This document shows, one piece after another, positions 27,992-35,411 of a DNA stretch of 64,000 bases (position 1 is its first letter; each line of letters starts with the position of its first letter). The position numbers and the translations under genes were made by a program. The notes under the pieces were generated by a model. It was given only the letters and a program-made list of their open reading frames with translations, searched no databases and had not been told where the DNA came from. This DNA comes from Escherichia hormaechei_A (lineage in GTDB: Bacteria > Pseudomonadota > Gammaproteobacteria > Enterobacterales > Enterobacteriaceae). Location: positions 1,116,001 through 1,180,000 of the forward strand of contig CP170191.1 of assembly GCA_042434945.1 (NCBI GenBank), read 5' to 3'.

Positions 27992-28753
27992 TCATGCCAC
28001 CATGTTGTAGCTTATCGTGATCCCGGCGTCGGCCTTGCAGACCTGAGCTTTTACGCACCAGGTGTCCTCGATGTTTGCCGGCGTCAGAACCGCTTCGGGC
28101 GCGCCCGTGGCGGCGATCTGCCCGGCCTTCAGGAGGATCAGACGCTGGCAATAATTGGCCGCAAGATTGAGATCGTGCAGTGCAACCACCACCGTAAGCG
28201 GCAGCTGTGAAACGAGCCGCATCAGCTCCAGCTGGTGCTGAATGTCCAGGTGGTTTGTCGGTTCATCGAGCAACAGCACCTGCGGCTGCTGGGCCAGCGC
28301 GCGGGCTATCTGGCTTCGCTGGCGTTCTCCGCCAGACAAAGAGTGCCATCGCCGCTGGCGTAAGCGGCATAACTGCATCAGGCCAATCGCCTGCTCAACC
28401 GCAGCCTCATCGTCGCGCGAGGTTTTCTGGAATGTTTTCCGGTAGGGCGTACGCCCCAGTCTGACAATGTCCTCAACGGTCAGTTCTCCGTCGACCTCAG
28501 CATGTTGCGGGACAAACGCCATGTGCTGCGCGCGTTTTTTCAGCGGCATCATGCCGAGCGTTGTGCCATTAAGCGCCACGCGTTCACTGAGTCGTGGAAA
28601 CAGCCCGGCGAGACAGCGCAGCAGCGTCGACTTGCCCGAGCCGTTTGGCCCTAACAGGCCGATAATCTGCCCGGATGGCAGGTCGAGATCGATATCCTTA
28701 AGCACCGTCTGCGCTTGTCGGGTTACGGTTAACCCGGCCACAGTAATATTCAT
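27992..28753 (-). CDS. siderophore/vitamin-type ABC transporter ATP-binding protein (FecE/FhuC family)
   Basis: A 253-residue ABC ATPase: Walker A GPNGSGKS (35-42), Q-loop FVPQHAEVDGELTVEDIVRLGR, signature LSGGERQRSQIARAL, Walker B VLLLDEPTNHLD and switch His in VVALHDLNLAANYCQ. This is the FecE/FhuC/BtuD family that energises uptake of iron-siderophores, haem, cobalamin or metal chelates. ATG 28753 overlaps the permease stop by four bases; the open frame upstream of it lies inside the permease gene. With the two genes upstream it forms a three-gene import operon inside the serT-bounded segment. Confidence 0.92.
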   Translation of the reverse strand: MNITVAGLTVTRQAQTVLKDIDLDLPSGQIIGLLGPNGSGKSTLLRCLAGLFPRLSERVALNGTTLGMMPLKKRAQHMAFVPQHAEVDGELTVEDIVRLGRTPYRKTFQKTSRDDEAAVEQAIGLMQLCRLRQRRWHSLSGGERQRSQIARALAQQPQVLLLDEPTNHLDIQHQLELMRLVSQLPLTVVVALHDLNLAANYCQRLILLKAGQIAATGAPEAVLTPANIEDTWCVKAQVCKADAGITISYNMVA

Positions 28754-29781
28754 GGATGCTCCTTTCGGTTTTGATAAAGCAACGCCACAAAGACGGGGGC
28801 GCCCACCAGCGCAGTCACCACCCCGATGGGCAGAACCTGGTGCACAATCAGCGTGCGTGAGACGATATCGGCGAGGATCATAAAGTGGGCGCCGATAAGA
28901 AACGTCAGCGGGATAGATAGACGATGGCCCGGCCCACATAGCATGCGCGTTACATGGGGAATGACCAGCCCGACAAACCCCACTGCGCCCGTGGCGCTCA
29001 CCAGCGTTGCGGTAACAATGGCACAGGTCAGCAATAAGACAATACGCACGGCGGTAACCGGGATCCCCAGCGTGGTGGAGACCTCATCCCCGAAGGTGAA
29101 GGTGTCCAGCGCCCGTGAAAAGAGCAATACCACCAGTAAACCCGCAAGCGTAACGGCCAGCGCCAGCAGCGCGTCAGGCCAGCGCACGCCGCTCAGACTT
29201 CCCAGCAGCCAGAACATGACGCTACGGGACTGCTCGGCATTGGCGGACGTACTGACGACGTACGCGGTCATGGCGTTGAAGAGCTGGGTGCCCGCAATGC
29301 CAGCCAGCAAAATGCGCGACGGGCTTTCACTCATCCCGTTCGTAATCACCATGATGAGCGCAAAGGCGGCGCACGAGCCGACAAACGCACCGCTGCTTAC
29401 GCCAATCACGCTCCCCCCGATGCCGAGAAGCATCACGCAGACGGCCCCCAGCGATGCGCCCGCGGAAATCCCCAGCAGATAAGGCTCAGCCAGAGGGTTA
29501 CGCAGGATCGACTGTAACACCAGCCCGCACAACGCCAGGCCGCCGCCGTTGCACGCGGCCATTACTGCCCGGCTCATGCGATATTGCCAGACGATACCTT
29601 CCTCCGTTTGCGGCAACGTATAAGAGGTCAAACCCAGTCCGTTGAGGATCGCTTTCCCGGTACTGGCATACGACACCGGCATATCACCGATACTGGCGGC
29701 AAAGACCAGCATCAGCGGCAGCGCCATGGCACCTGCTGCCAGTAAACCCTGCTGGCGGCGGTCAAAAGCGAAATGACTCAT
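28750..29781 (-). CDS. FecCD-family ABC transporter permease
   Basis: A 343-residue inner-membrane permease with about ten spans. FecCD/BtuC signatures include RMSRAVMAACNGGGLALCGLVLQSILRNPLAEPYLLGISAGASLGAV near the N-terminus and GFVGLVIPHVTRMLCGPGHR, the cytoplasmic loop that docks the ATPase. It overlaps its neighbours by four bases on each side, so all three transporter genes are translationally coupled. The imported ligand cannot be read from the sequence. Confidence 0.93.
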   Translation of the reverse strand: MSHFAFDRRQQGLLAAGAMALPLMLVFAASIGDMPVSYASTGKAILNGLGLTSYTLPQTEEGIVWQYRMSRAVMAACNGGGLALCGLVLQSILRNPLAEPYLLGISAGASLGAVCVMLLGIGGSVIGVSSGAFVGSCAAFALIMVITNGMSESPSRILLAGIAGTQLFNAMTAYVVSTSANAEQSRSVMFWLLGSLSGVRWPDALLALAVTLAGLLVVLLFSRALDTFTFGDEVSTTLGIPVTAVRIVLLLTCAIVTATLVSATGAVGFVGLVIPHVTRMLCGPGHRLSIPLTFLIGAHFMILADIVSRTLIVHQVLPIGVVTALVGAPVFVALLYQNRKEHP

Positions 29782-30785
29782 TGTTCATCCCGGAAAGAAG
29801 CCAGCCGATCGCTGATAAGCTCAACCGCATCGACGTTACGCAATGAAGGGTTTAACGACATCGCTGGCACCACGATGATGTGGTTGTTCCTGACAGCAGG
29901 CATGTTCTTTGTCACCGGGTCACTGCGCAAGAACGCTTTTTTTACCTCAACGTCATCGGCAGGGTAGAGCCTGCGGGACATCCCGGCGATAACAATCACG
30001 TCCGGCTGCGATCGGGCTATATGTTCCCACGTTACAGCGGGCCATTCGTCGTGAGAGTCAATAATGTTCTTCAACCCCAGCGTGCGGCTGATCCAGCCAG
30101 GCGCGCCGTAATTCCCGGCCACCCAGGGATCGCCATTCAGACGGCTGCTGGAGAACCAGAATACAACGCTAAGCGGTTTCGCGGAGGCGCGCGCCTGGGC
30201 CTTTTTAATACGCTCCGCCAGCGCACGATTGAGCTGCTCACCTCGCGCGGAAACATCAAAAATCGTCGCCAGATCTGTCACTTCCCGTGTAATTTCCGCC
30301 AGTGAAAACGGCGCGCTACGTGCTCCGTCTGCGTTTGAGGTTTCCGTTACCGTTTTATCCGTGCAGTCGGCAGGGGAGATCCATGTATTAATCCCCAGCG
30401 ACGCAAACTGCTCACGGGTTCCCACTTCTCCCTGCGGACCAATGTGCCAGTGATACTGTGCGAGAACGAGTTCAGGTTTCTGCCCTACCACGGCCTCAAA
30501 GGAGGGGGAATTATCCGCAAGCCTGGGGAGGTTTTTCCCGGCATCCTCCAGCGGGGCCGGGAGCTTGCCGAACCAGACTGACGTCGCGGCGATCGTTTTC
30601 TCCAGCCCCAGTGCGAGCAGTAATTCTGTTTCATGCTGACCCACGGTCACGACGCGCTGAGGAGCCTGCGTAAAGGTCTGCTTTACGCCGCAATTTTCAA
30701 TCGTGAGTGGCCAGGTGGTTGCGGCGAAAGCGGCAGGCGCCATGGAGAGCAGTGAAGCCAGAAATAACCTATTTTTAAGTAACAT
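29778..30785 (-). CDS. periplasmic substrate-binding protein of a FecB/BtuF-type importer
   Basis: A 335-residue protein with a signal peptide (MLLKNRLFLASLLSMAPAAFA) and a PeriBP_2 (cluster A-II) fold: APQRVVTVGQHETELLLALGLEKTIAATS near the N-terminus, ARSQPDVIVIAG in the C-terminal lobe. A TTG three codons upstream (30794) is an alternative start, but ATG 30785 better suits the signal peptide. It is the first gene of the operon. A perfect palindrome sits 19 bases upstream of the start, suggesting metalloregulation. No TonB-dependent receptor is nearby. Confidence 0.9.
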   Translation of the reverse strand: MLLKNRLFLASLLSMAPAAFAATTWPLTIENCGVKQTFTQAPQRVVTVGQHETELLLALGLEKTIAATSVWFGKLPAPLEDAGKNLPRLADNSPSFEAVVGQKPELVLAQYHWHIGPQGEVGTREQFASLGINTWISPADCTDKTVTETSNADGARSAPFSLAEITREVTDLATIFDVSARGEQLNRALAERIKKAQARASAKPLSVVFWFSSSRLNGDPWVAGNYGAPGWISRTLGLKNIIDSHDEWPAVTWEHIARSQPDVIVIAGMSRRLYPADDVEVKKAFLRSDPVTKNMPAVRNNHIIVVPAMSLNPSLRNVDAVELISDRLASFRDEQ

Positions 30786-30803
30786 AGAACGCAATCCGAA
30801 ATT

Positions 30804-30820
30804 GTTATGTTATAACATAA
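30804..30820 (-). promoter_or_regulatory. palindromic operator, Zur-like, upstream of the FecB-type importer
   Basis: TTATGTTATAACATAA (30805-30820) is a perfect 16-base palindrome, and GTTATGTTATAAC (30804-30816) differs at one fixed position from the Zur core GTTATANTATAAC. It lies immediately upstream of the binding-protein gene. The palindrome is observed; assignment to Zur is inference, and another metal or stress repressor could use it. Confidence 0.5.
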
Positions 30821-30958
30821 TACATATATTGTGACTGAGAGCAACACGCTCACCGTCGCTTGTTGCAGAAACGAAAGGCTGGACTATTCTCAACATACCC
30901 ACCTGGCATTCGCGGGTTGCCTGAAAAATAACAAGATTTCTGACCTGGGGTAGTAAGG

Positions 30959-32572
30959 ATGAAAAAGATCCTGCTCGCGTTTGCGTTCTGTTTTGCCGCC
31001 CTGAGCGCCTTCTCATCGTATGCCGCAGAGCCCCGCCAGGCGCCTACGGAGCAGGAGCGCGCCCGAACGGTCTATATCTTTCATCAGCCCATCGTCATGC
31101 TACAGGCGAAATTTGGCCTGACCACGCCGGAAGAGCGCGTTTTACGCATCCGCAACACCCTGCGCAATTTTACCGAGGCGGATGTGCGTGAGCCGCTCAG
31201 CATCGTCCCCGTGACCCGCTATAACCAGCAGGGACGGCTGATAGTGATGAACGGTAAACCTGTGATGCTGCTGACCGAAGGGGATTTGGACGAAGGCGAC
31301 GATCTTACCCTCAATCAGGCCGCACAGCGCGTGCTGGCGCGCATGGAAGCGCAAAGGATGGCGCTGCGCGATCAATACGATACCGGCTGGCTGGCGCTGT
31401 CGACGGTAAAAACAGCCGCTGGCCTGCTGGCGCTGTTGCTGCTCTGCTACGGCGCGTGGCGATCCTGGCGCTGGTTCCGGCGCGTCTACCGTCGGCGTAT
31501 TGTGGAGAATCGCAGCCGGGTGCCGCAAAGCTGGCGGCGGTACATTGGCGCAATTGAGATTCGGCTTTACGCCTTGCTGATGTTCCTGCTGGGGTTGATC
31601 GGCTTTTACGTCTGGCTGAGCTGGGCATTCAGTCTGTTTCCGTGGACGCGGGTGTGGGGCACGTCGCTGGGAGACTGGACGCTTCGCGTGGTGCAGCAAA
31701 TCGCCCTGGCGATTGTCTCGGCCTTGCCGGGGCTGACGATTGTGCTGATCATTTTCCTCATTACCGCTTTTATTCTGAAGCTTCTCAGGATGGTGCTCAA
31801 TCAGGTGGAGGCTGGTCGTCTGCAACTTCCCGGCGTACATCCGGAAACCGTGGGGGCTACCCGTAAGCTCATTTCCGTTGCCGTCTGGCTATTTGCTCTC
31901 TCCGCCGCCTGGCCGTTTCTTCCTGGTGCAAACTCGCTGGCGTTTAAAGGTATTAGCGTCTTCTTTGGCCTAATGTTAACGCTGGGCTCGGCAGGGGTGA
32001 TGAACCATGCCATGAGCGGTCTGGTCCTGATTTACTCCCGCGCTCTGCGCAAAGGCGATGTCATTCGGGTGGCGGATAACGAAGGCAAGGTCAGTGAAAT
32101 TGGCATGCTGGCGACCAAAATTATTACCCGGGAAAATTATGTCGTTACCGTGCCCAACGCGGTGGTGGTGAGCGGTAAGATCACCAATCTGAGCGCGCTA
32201 CAGCCCGATGGCAGCCTCAATCTGACGGTCAGCGTCACGATCGGTTATGACACCCCATGGCGTCAGGTGCATGCCATGCTGGAGCTGGCCGCGAAACGGG
32301 CAAAAGGGATTGACCTTTCCGAGCCGCCGCTGGTACGCCAGTTAGGGTTAATGGACTGGTATATCGCTTACGAATTGCAGGTCCGTCTGCTGCCCGAACA
32401 GTCCCTCGCGGTTGCCCGCAATGAACTGCATAGCCAGATACAGGATGTGTTTAACGAATTTAACGTGCAGATCATGTCCCCGAATTTTGTTATGCAGCCA
32501 GAGGGCAGCGTAATGGTTACCAAAGAGAACTGGTATACCGCGCCAGCCAAACCCCCTCAGGGCGAAACGTGA
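30959..32572 (+). CDS. MscS-family mechanosensitive channel
   Basis: A 537-residue protein with a signal peptide (MKKILLAFAFCFAALSAFSSYAA), a periplasmic region of about 110 residues, about five membrane segments and an MscS domain. The pore-lining helix is visible as GLMLTLGSAGVMNHAMSGL followed by the beta domain (LRKGDVIRVADNEGKVSEIGMLATKIITRENYVVTVPN). It probably releases solutes on hypo-osmotic shock. It is larger than MscS (286) and most like the extended YbiO/YnaI type. It sits within the serT-bounded segment, facing luxR-type regulator 32613-33131. Confidence 0.88.
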   Translation: MKKILLAFAFCFAALSAFSSYAAEPRQAPTEQERARTVYIFHQPIVMLQAKFGLTTPEERVLRIRNTLRNFTEADVREPLSIVPVTRYNQQGRLIVMNGKPVMLLTEGDLDEGDDLTLNQAAQRVLARMEAQRMALRDQYDTGWLALSTVKTAAGLLALLLLCYGAWRSWRWFRRVYRRRIVENRSRVPQSWRRYIGAIEIRLYALLMFLLGLIGFYVWLSWAFSLFPWTRVWGTSLGDWTLRVVQQIALAIVSALPGLTIVLIIFLITAFILKLLRMVLNQVEAGRLQLPGVHPETVGATRKLISVAVWLFALSAAWPFLPGANSLAFKGISVFFGLMLTLGSAGVMNHAMSGLVLIYSRALRKGDVIRVADNEGKVSEIGMLATKIITRENYVVTVPNAVVVSGKITNLSALQPDGSLNLTVSVTIGYDTPWRQVHAMLELAAKRAKGIDLSEPPLVRQLGLMDWYIAYELQVRLLPEQSLAVARNELHSQIQDVFNEFNVQIMSPNFVMQPEGSVMVTKENWYTAPAKPPQGET

Positions 32573-32612
32573 CGGCCCGGTTTTTCCGTGGCAAGGCAAA
32601 ATGTCACAGCTT

Positions 32613-33131
32613 TTAATCGACGATCGCCGATTTTACACGGGTCATCGCCAGAATGTTTTTTGAGCGCATATTTAATTTCTCGAGGATCCTCACGCGGTAG
32701 GTGCTGGTCGTTTTTTGTGACAATTGCAGCTTTTTCGCGATCTCATGGTTTTCCAAATGAAACAGCTTCAGCACGTCATATTCGCGTCGCGTAAAGGAGT
32801 GGGTTCTGAGCGCCCGGTAAAAGCGCATCAGCTGCTGAAAAGGGTGAGCAGTAAAATGCATCGACGAATAGATAATATTATCGATTCTCACTGCGCGGTT
32901 GGCTTCTATCTCATGCATCAGGACAATGTAATCACGCTTAACTTTTTTGACCTGCCGAATGGTTTTATTGCGTAACTTATCCTGTTCAATCGCAATGATA
33001 AAATCCATCGCCTGATCGACCCCATCAAGATTGTGAATATCCGCGTCATCGCGAATCAAATGGGTTGATGTCAGGGAGCTTGATACACCATGGCAAAGGT
33101 AATAGTTATCACTGATAAATAAAAAATTCAT
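32613..33131 (-). CDS. LuxR-family transcriptional regulator
   Basis: A 172-residue protein with a C-terminal GerE/LuxR helix-turn-helix (about 108-168: FTRREYDVLKLFHLENHEIAKKLQL then SQKTTSTYRVRILEKLNMRSK). The N-terminal 100 residues (MNFLFISDNYYLCHG...) resemble a short or degenerate receiver-like domain without an obvious phosphoacceptor pattern, as in many orphan enterobacterial regulators. The target is unknown. It lies convergent to the MscS gene; an 8-base inverted repeat stands upstream. AT-richer than its neighbours. Confidence 0.82.
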   Translation of the reverse strand: MNFLFISDNYYLCHGVSSSLTSTHLIRDDADIHNLDGVDQAMDFIIAIEQDKLRNKTIRQVKKVKRDYIVLMHEIEANRAVRIDNIIYSSMHFTAHPFQQLMRFYRALRTHSFTRREYDVLKLFHLENHEIAKKLQLSQKTTSTYRVRILEKLNMRSKNILAMTRVKSAIVD

Positions 33132-33243
33132 AATCGTCGTTAAATAAAGTCATGGCTAATCTCTTATCGCAGTGATCTACGGTTAATGGGTGTTGTGCGA
33201 AAAAGAGTCTAAATGACCACCCGCGAATCTAATAAACGTTATG

Positions 33244-33267
33244 AATGTAAAAATAAATGTTTACATT
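33244..33267 (-). promoter_or_regulatory. inverted repeat upstream of the LuxR-type gene
   Basis: AATGTAAA (33244-33251) and TTTACATT (33260-33267) form an 8-base inverted repeat about 110 bases upstream of the regulator start, in the AT-rich gap before serT copy 2. It could be an operator; no binding protein is recognised. Confidence 0.3.
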
Positions 33268-33344
33268 TTAGCCAGTCGATGGCGAAGAAATCAGCGGGAC
33301 GGAAGGGGAGGACGGAAGACGTGTAATGTTATGCAAATTCGTGC

Positions 33345-33373
33345 TTTACATCATGCTCAGAGATGTTTATAGT
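33345..33373 (+). promoter_or_regulatory. promoter of the second tRNA-Ser(UGA) gene
   Basis: TTTACA (33345-33350), 17-base spacer, TATAGT (33368-33373). Same elements and spacing as copy 1, but with a different spacer sequence. Confidence 0.8.
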
Positions 33374-33385
33374 GCGCCTCACTTT

Positions 33386-33473
33386 GGAAGCGTGGCCGAG
33401 CGGTTGAAGGCACCGGTCTTGAAAACCGGCGACCCGAAAGGGTTCTAGAGTTCGAATCTCTACGCTTCCGCCA
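33386..33473 (+). tRNA. serT: tRNA-Ser (anticodon UGA), copy 2
   Basis: An 88-base tRNA identical in sequence to copy 1, with encoded CCA. It is followed by an almost identical 3' flank and terminator. It lies 5.5 kb downstream of copy 1 in the same orientation. Confidence 0.98.
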
Positions 33474-33480
33474 AATTCGA

Positions 33481-33514
33481 AAACCCTGCGATAGCAATAT
33501 CGCAGGGTTTTTTC
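33481..33514 (+). terminator. terminator of serT copy 2
   Basis: Stem AAACCCTGCGATA / TATCGCAGGGTTT, loop GCAA, then Ts. Relative to copy 1 one C-G pair is replaced by A-T on both sides, so the hairpin has been conserved by compensating changes. Confidence 0.9.
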
Positions 33515-33515
33515 G

Positions 33516-34517
33516 TTATTCCAGCCCCAGCGTATACTGCGCGATTTTGAAGTAGATAATCAGCCCGGTCCCGTCGATTAGCGTGGCGATAAACGGTGCG
33601 GAGACCACCGCCGGATCGATTTTGCAGCGTTTCAGTACCATCGGGATCACCGACGAGACGATGGCGCTCCACAGTGTAATGCAGACCAGCGTCAGGCTGA
33701 CGATGAGCGTGATTTCCATCCCAATACCCATCATCCAGGCGCGAACGCAGCCCGCCAGACCCAGCGTGGCGGCAATCATTAACGAGGTGCTGATCTCTTT
33801 GCGCAGCACGCGACCCACATCGCGAAGGTGGACTTCACCCAGCGCCATGGCGCGCACCAGCGTCGAGGTGATCTGCGTCCCGCTGTTTCCGCCAGTGCCA
33901 ATCAGCAGCGGAATAAAGAACGCCAGCGCGATGGCAGATTCCAGCGCCTCTTCAAAATGCTGGATCACCGAACTGGTATACGCTTCCGCAACAAACAGCA
34001 GCAGCAGCCAGACGGAGCGTTTCTTCCACAGGCTGAAGGCGCTGGTTTCCAGATAGGGCTTCTCCAGCGGCAGCGTCGCCCCCTGAAGCTGGGCATCTTC
34101 AGTAACATCATCTTCCAGCAGATGGGCGATTTCACGCTCGGTAAGGCAGCCCACCAGCTTGCCGTGGGTCACCACCGGCACTACATCCGCACCCGCGTGC
34201 GCCAGCAGCCCGGCGACATCCGCCCGCTCATCTTCCGGTTTGAGCTGAATAAAATCCGATATCATCAACCCCTTAACAGGCTGCACGGTGTCCGTGGCCT
34301 GCAATAATTTGCGTACGGCGATTAAACCCGCGAGGCGACCGTTATCTTCGATAAAAATATGCGACGGAATATCATCATCTTTTAATTTTTCAAAGAACTG
34401 CTCGCGTGCCAGAGCTACGCATAATGAAATATCGATAACGATAAAATCGGTATTCATATATTGCGCGATGGCGCTGTCATTAAAAGCCAGGTTTTGGTTA
34501 TGAATAGCGTAAGACAT
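33516..34517 (-). CDS. mgtE: magnesium transporter, MgtE family
   Basis: A 333-residue protein lacking the usual N-terminal MgtE superhelical domain. It has two CBS domains (about 20-145: FIEDNGRLAGLIAVRKLL; VVPVVTHGKLVGCLTEREIAHLL) and five C-terminal spans with the MgtE pore signature FIPLLIGTGGNSGTQ. It imports Mg2+ through the inner membrane; CBS domains gate the channel by Mg2+ level. ATG 34517 follows AAAGGGAA. E. coli lacks this gene. The leader carries an M-box riboswitch, which supports magnesium as substrate. Confidence 0.93.
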   Translation of the reverse strand: MSYAIHNQNLAFNDSAIAQYMNTDFIVIDISLCVALAREQFFEKLKDDDIPSHIFIEDNGRLAGLIAVRKLLQATDTVQPVKGLMISDFIQLKPEDERADVAGLLAHAGADVVPVVTHGKLVGCLTEREIAHLLEDDVTEDAQLQGATLPLEKPYLETSAFSLWKKRSVWLLLLFVAEAYTSSVIQHFEEALESAIALAFFIPLLIGTGGNSGTQITSTLVRAMALGEVHLRDVGRVLRKEISTSLMIAATLGLAGCVRAWMMGIGMEITLIVSLTLVCITLWSAIVSSVIPMVLKRCKIDPAVVSAPFIATLIDGTGLIIYFKIAQYTLGLE

Positions 34518-34581
34518 AGAAAATTCCCTTTGAATAATAAAATCTCTCAGGGGCGAGCAAGACAGGGCATGTCGGAAAGGA

Positions 34582-34743
34582 GATCCCCACGTCCTGGGTT
34601 CAGCACTGTACACCGTATCCTACAAGGGAAGTTATACTGACAAAGCCTTGATTCGACAGTGCCTGTTTTACCCTGTGCCGGTTCTCTCGAACCCACCAGA
34701 GCGATAACGTGTATTTGTACAGGAGCCTCGCCATAACGAGATC
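34582..34743 (-). promoter_or_regulatory. M-box (ykoK-leader) magnesium riboswitch upstream of mgtE
   Basis: Reading the minus strand, the mgtE leader shows the M-box landmarks in order: CGTTATGGCGAGGCTCCTGT, ATACACG, GGGTAAAACAG, TGTCGAAT and TGTACAGTGCTGAACC. These parallel CGTTAGGTGAGGCTCCTGTA, ATACGC, GGGTCAACAG, CGACAT and ATACAGTGCTAAAG of the Bacillus ykoK leader as recalled. The ends GATCTC and GGGATC can pair as the closing stem. In this family bound Mg2+ switches the downstream transporter off. Boundaries are approximate. Confidence 0.85.
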
Positions 34744-34802
34744 GTTGTAAAACGAGAGGGATAATACGCCTGTTTAAATTTAGTGCTCAGAAAATTAAAT
34801 AA

Positions 34803-34819
34803 TGTTTAAGAACGGTTTA
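34803..34819 (+). promoter_or_regulatory. PhoP box between mgtE and dedA-family gene
   Basis: TGTTTA-AGAAC-GGTTTA is a perfect (G/T)GTTTA-N5-(G/T)GTTTA direct repeat, the PhoP consensus. In the + orientation a TAATAA -10-like hexamer starts 12 bases downstream (34832-34837), the usual spacing, which points to activation of the DedA-family gene; in reverse it could also influence mgtE. PhoPQ responds to low Mg2+ and antimicrobial peptides. Confidence 0.7.
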
Positions 34820-34906
34820 GGTAAATCTTATTAATAAAATGTTGAGGGTTTATTTAAGGTTATTCATTTTAAATGGACAATTAAATTATTAACGGGGGAG
34901 GGGAAA

Positions 34907-35410
34907 ATGACATGGTTTGATAACCTGCTGAATCATTTTGCGCTGTATCCGGCACATCTGTTTGTGCTGTTATTCGTGATGGCGCTGAGCAAATCGACGG
35001 TGCTGATCTCCTCCGTGCTGCCGCCTGCGTCGGTGATGCTGCTGGCGGGCATTACCGTCAGCCAGGGGAGCATGCATCCTGCGCTGACGTGGCTCGCCGT
35101 GGTGATGGGGGCAACGGCGGGTTCGGTGCTGAATTACCATATCGGCCAACTGATGGGGCATACCCGGATGGTCACGCGCTTCACCTCAAAGCATGCCAAT
35201 AAGTTCCTGCGGGTCCAGCATCAGCTGCAAAAGAACGGGGTCATCGTGCTTTTTACGTCGCGCTTCCTGGCGGTGTTGCGTTACATCGTCCCGCTGGCGG
35301 CCGGGATGCTCAGGCTGAACGCCGTCAAGATCTACGCCGTCAGCCTGCTTTCCGCCTGTGCGTGGGCGGCGCTGTATGTCGGCGCGGTCACCGGCATCAG
35401 CGCCTTTTGA
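34907..35410 (+). CDS. DedA-family membrane protein
   Basis: A 167-residue membrane protein of the DedA/SNARE-associated (VTT) family. Conserved features: the re-entrant loop region LPPASVMLLAGITVSQG, GATAGSVLNYHIGQLMG, and the charged motif LFTSRFLAVLRYIVPLAAGML containing the essential Arg. Some DedA proteins move undecaprenyl phosphate or phospholipids across the inner membrane and affect cationic-peptide resistance; the exact substrate here is unknown. GGGGGAGGGG precedes the ATG. Divergent from mgtE, with a PhoP box between. Confidence 0.88.
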   Translation: MTWFDNLLNHFALYPAHLFVLLFVMALSKSTVLISSVLPPASVMLLAGITVSQGSMHPALTWLAVVMGATAGSVLNYHIGQLMGHTRMVTRFTSKHANKFLRVQHQLQKNGVIVLFTSRFLAVLRYIVPLAAGMLRLNAVKIYAVSLLSACAWAALYVGAVTGISAF

Positions 35411-35411
35411 A

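Noticed and set aside
30965..31840. Long antisense frames (up to 232 codons) opposite the MscS gene
   Set aside because: GC-rich third positions remove stops on the other strand; composition is low-complexity Arg/Pro/Gln-rich and there is no start signal.
27700..34600. Prophage or integrative element attached at serT
   Set aside because: No integrase, excisionase, phage or mobilisation gene is present; only tRNA duplication is supported.
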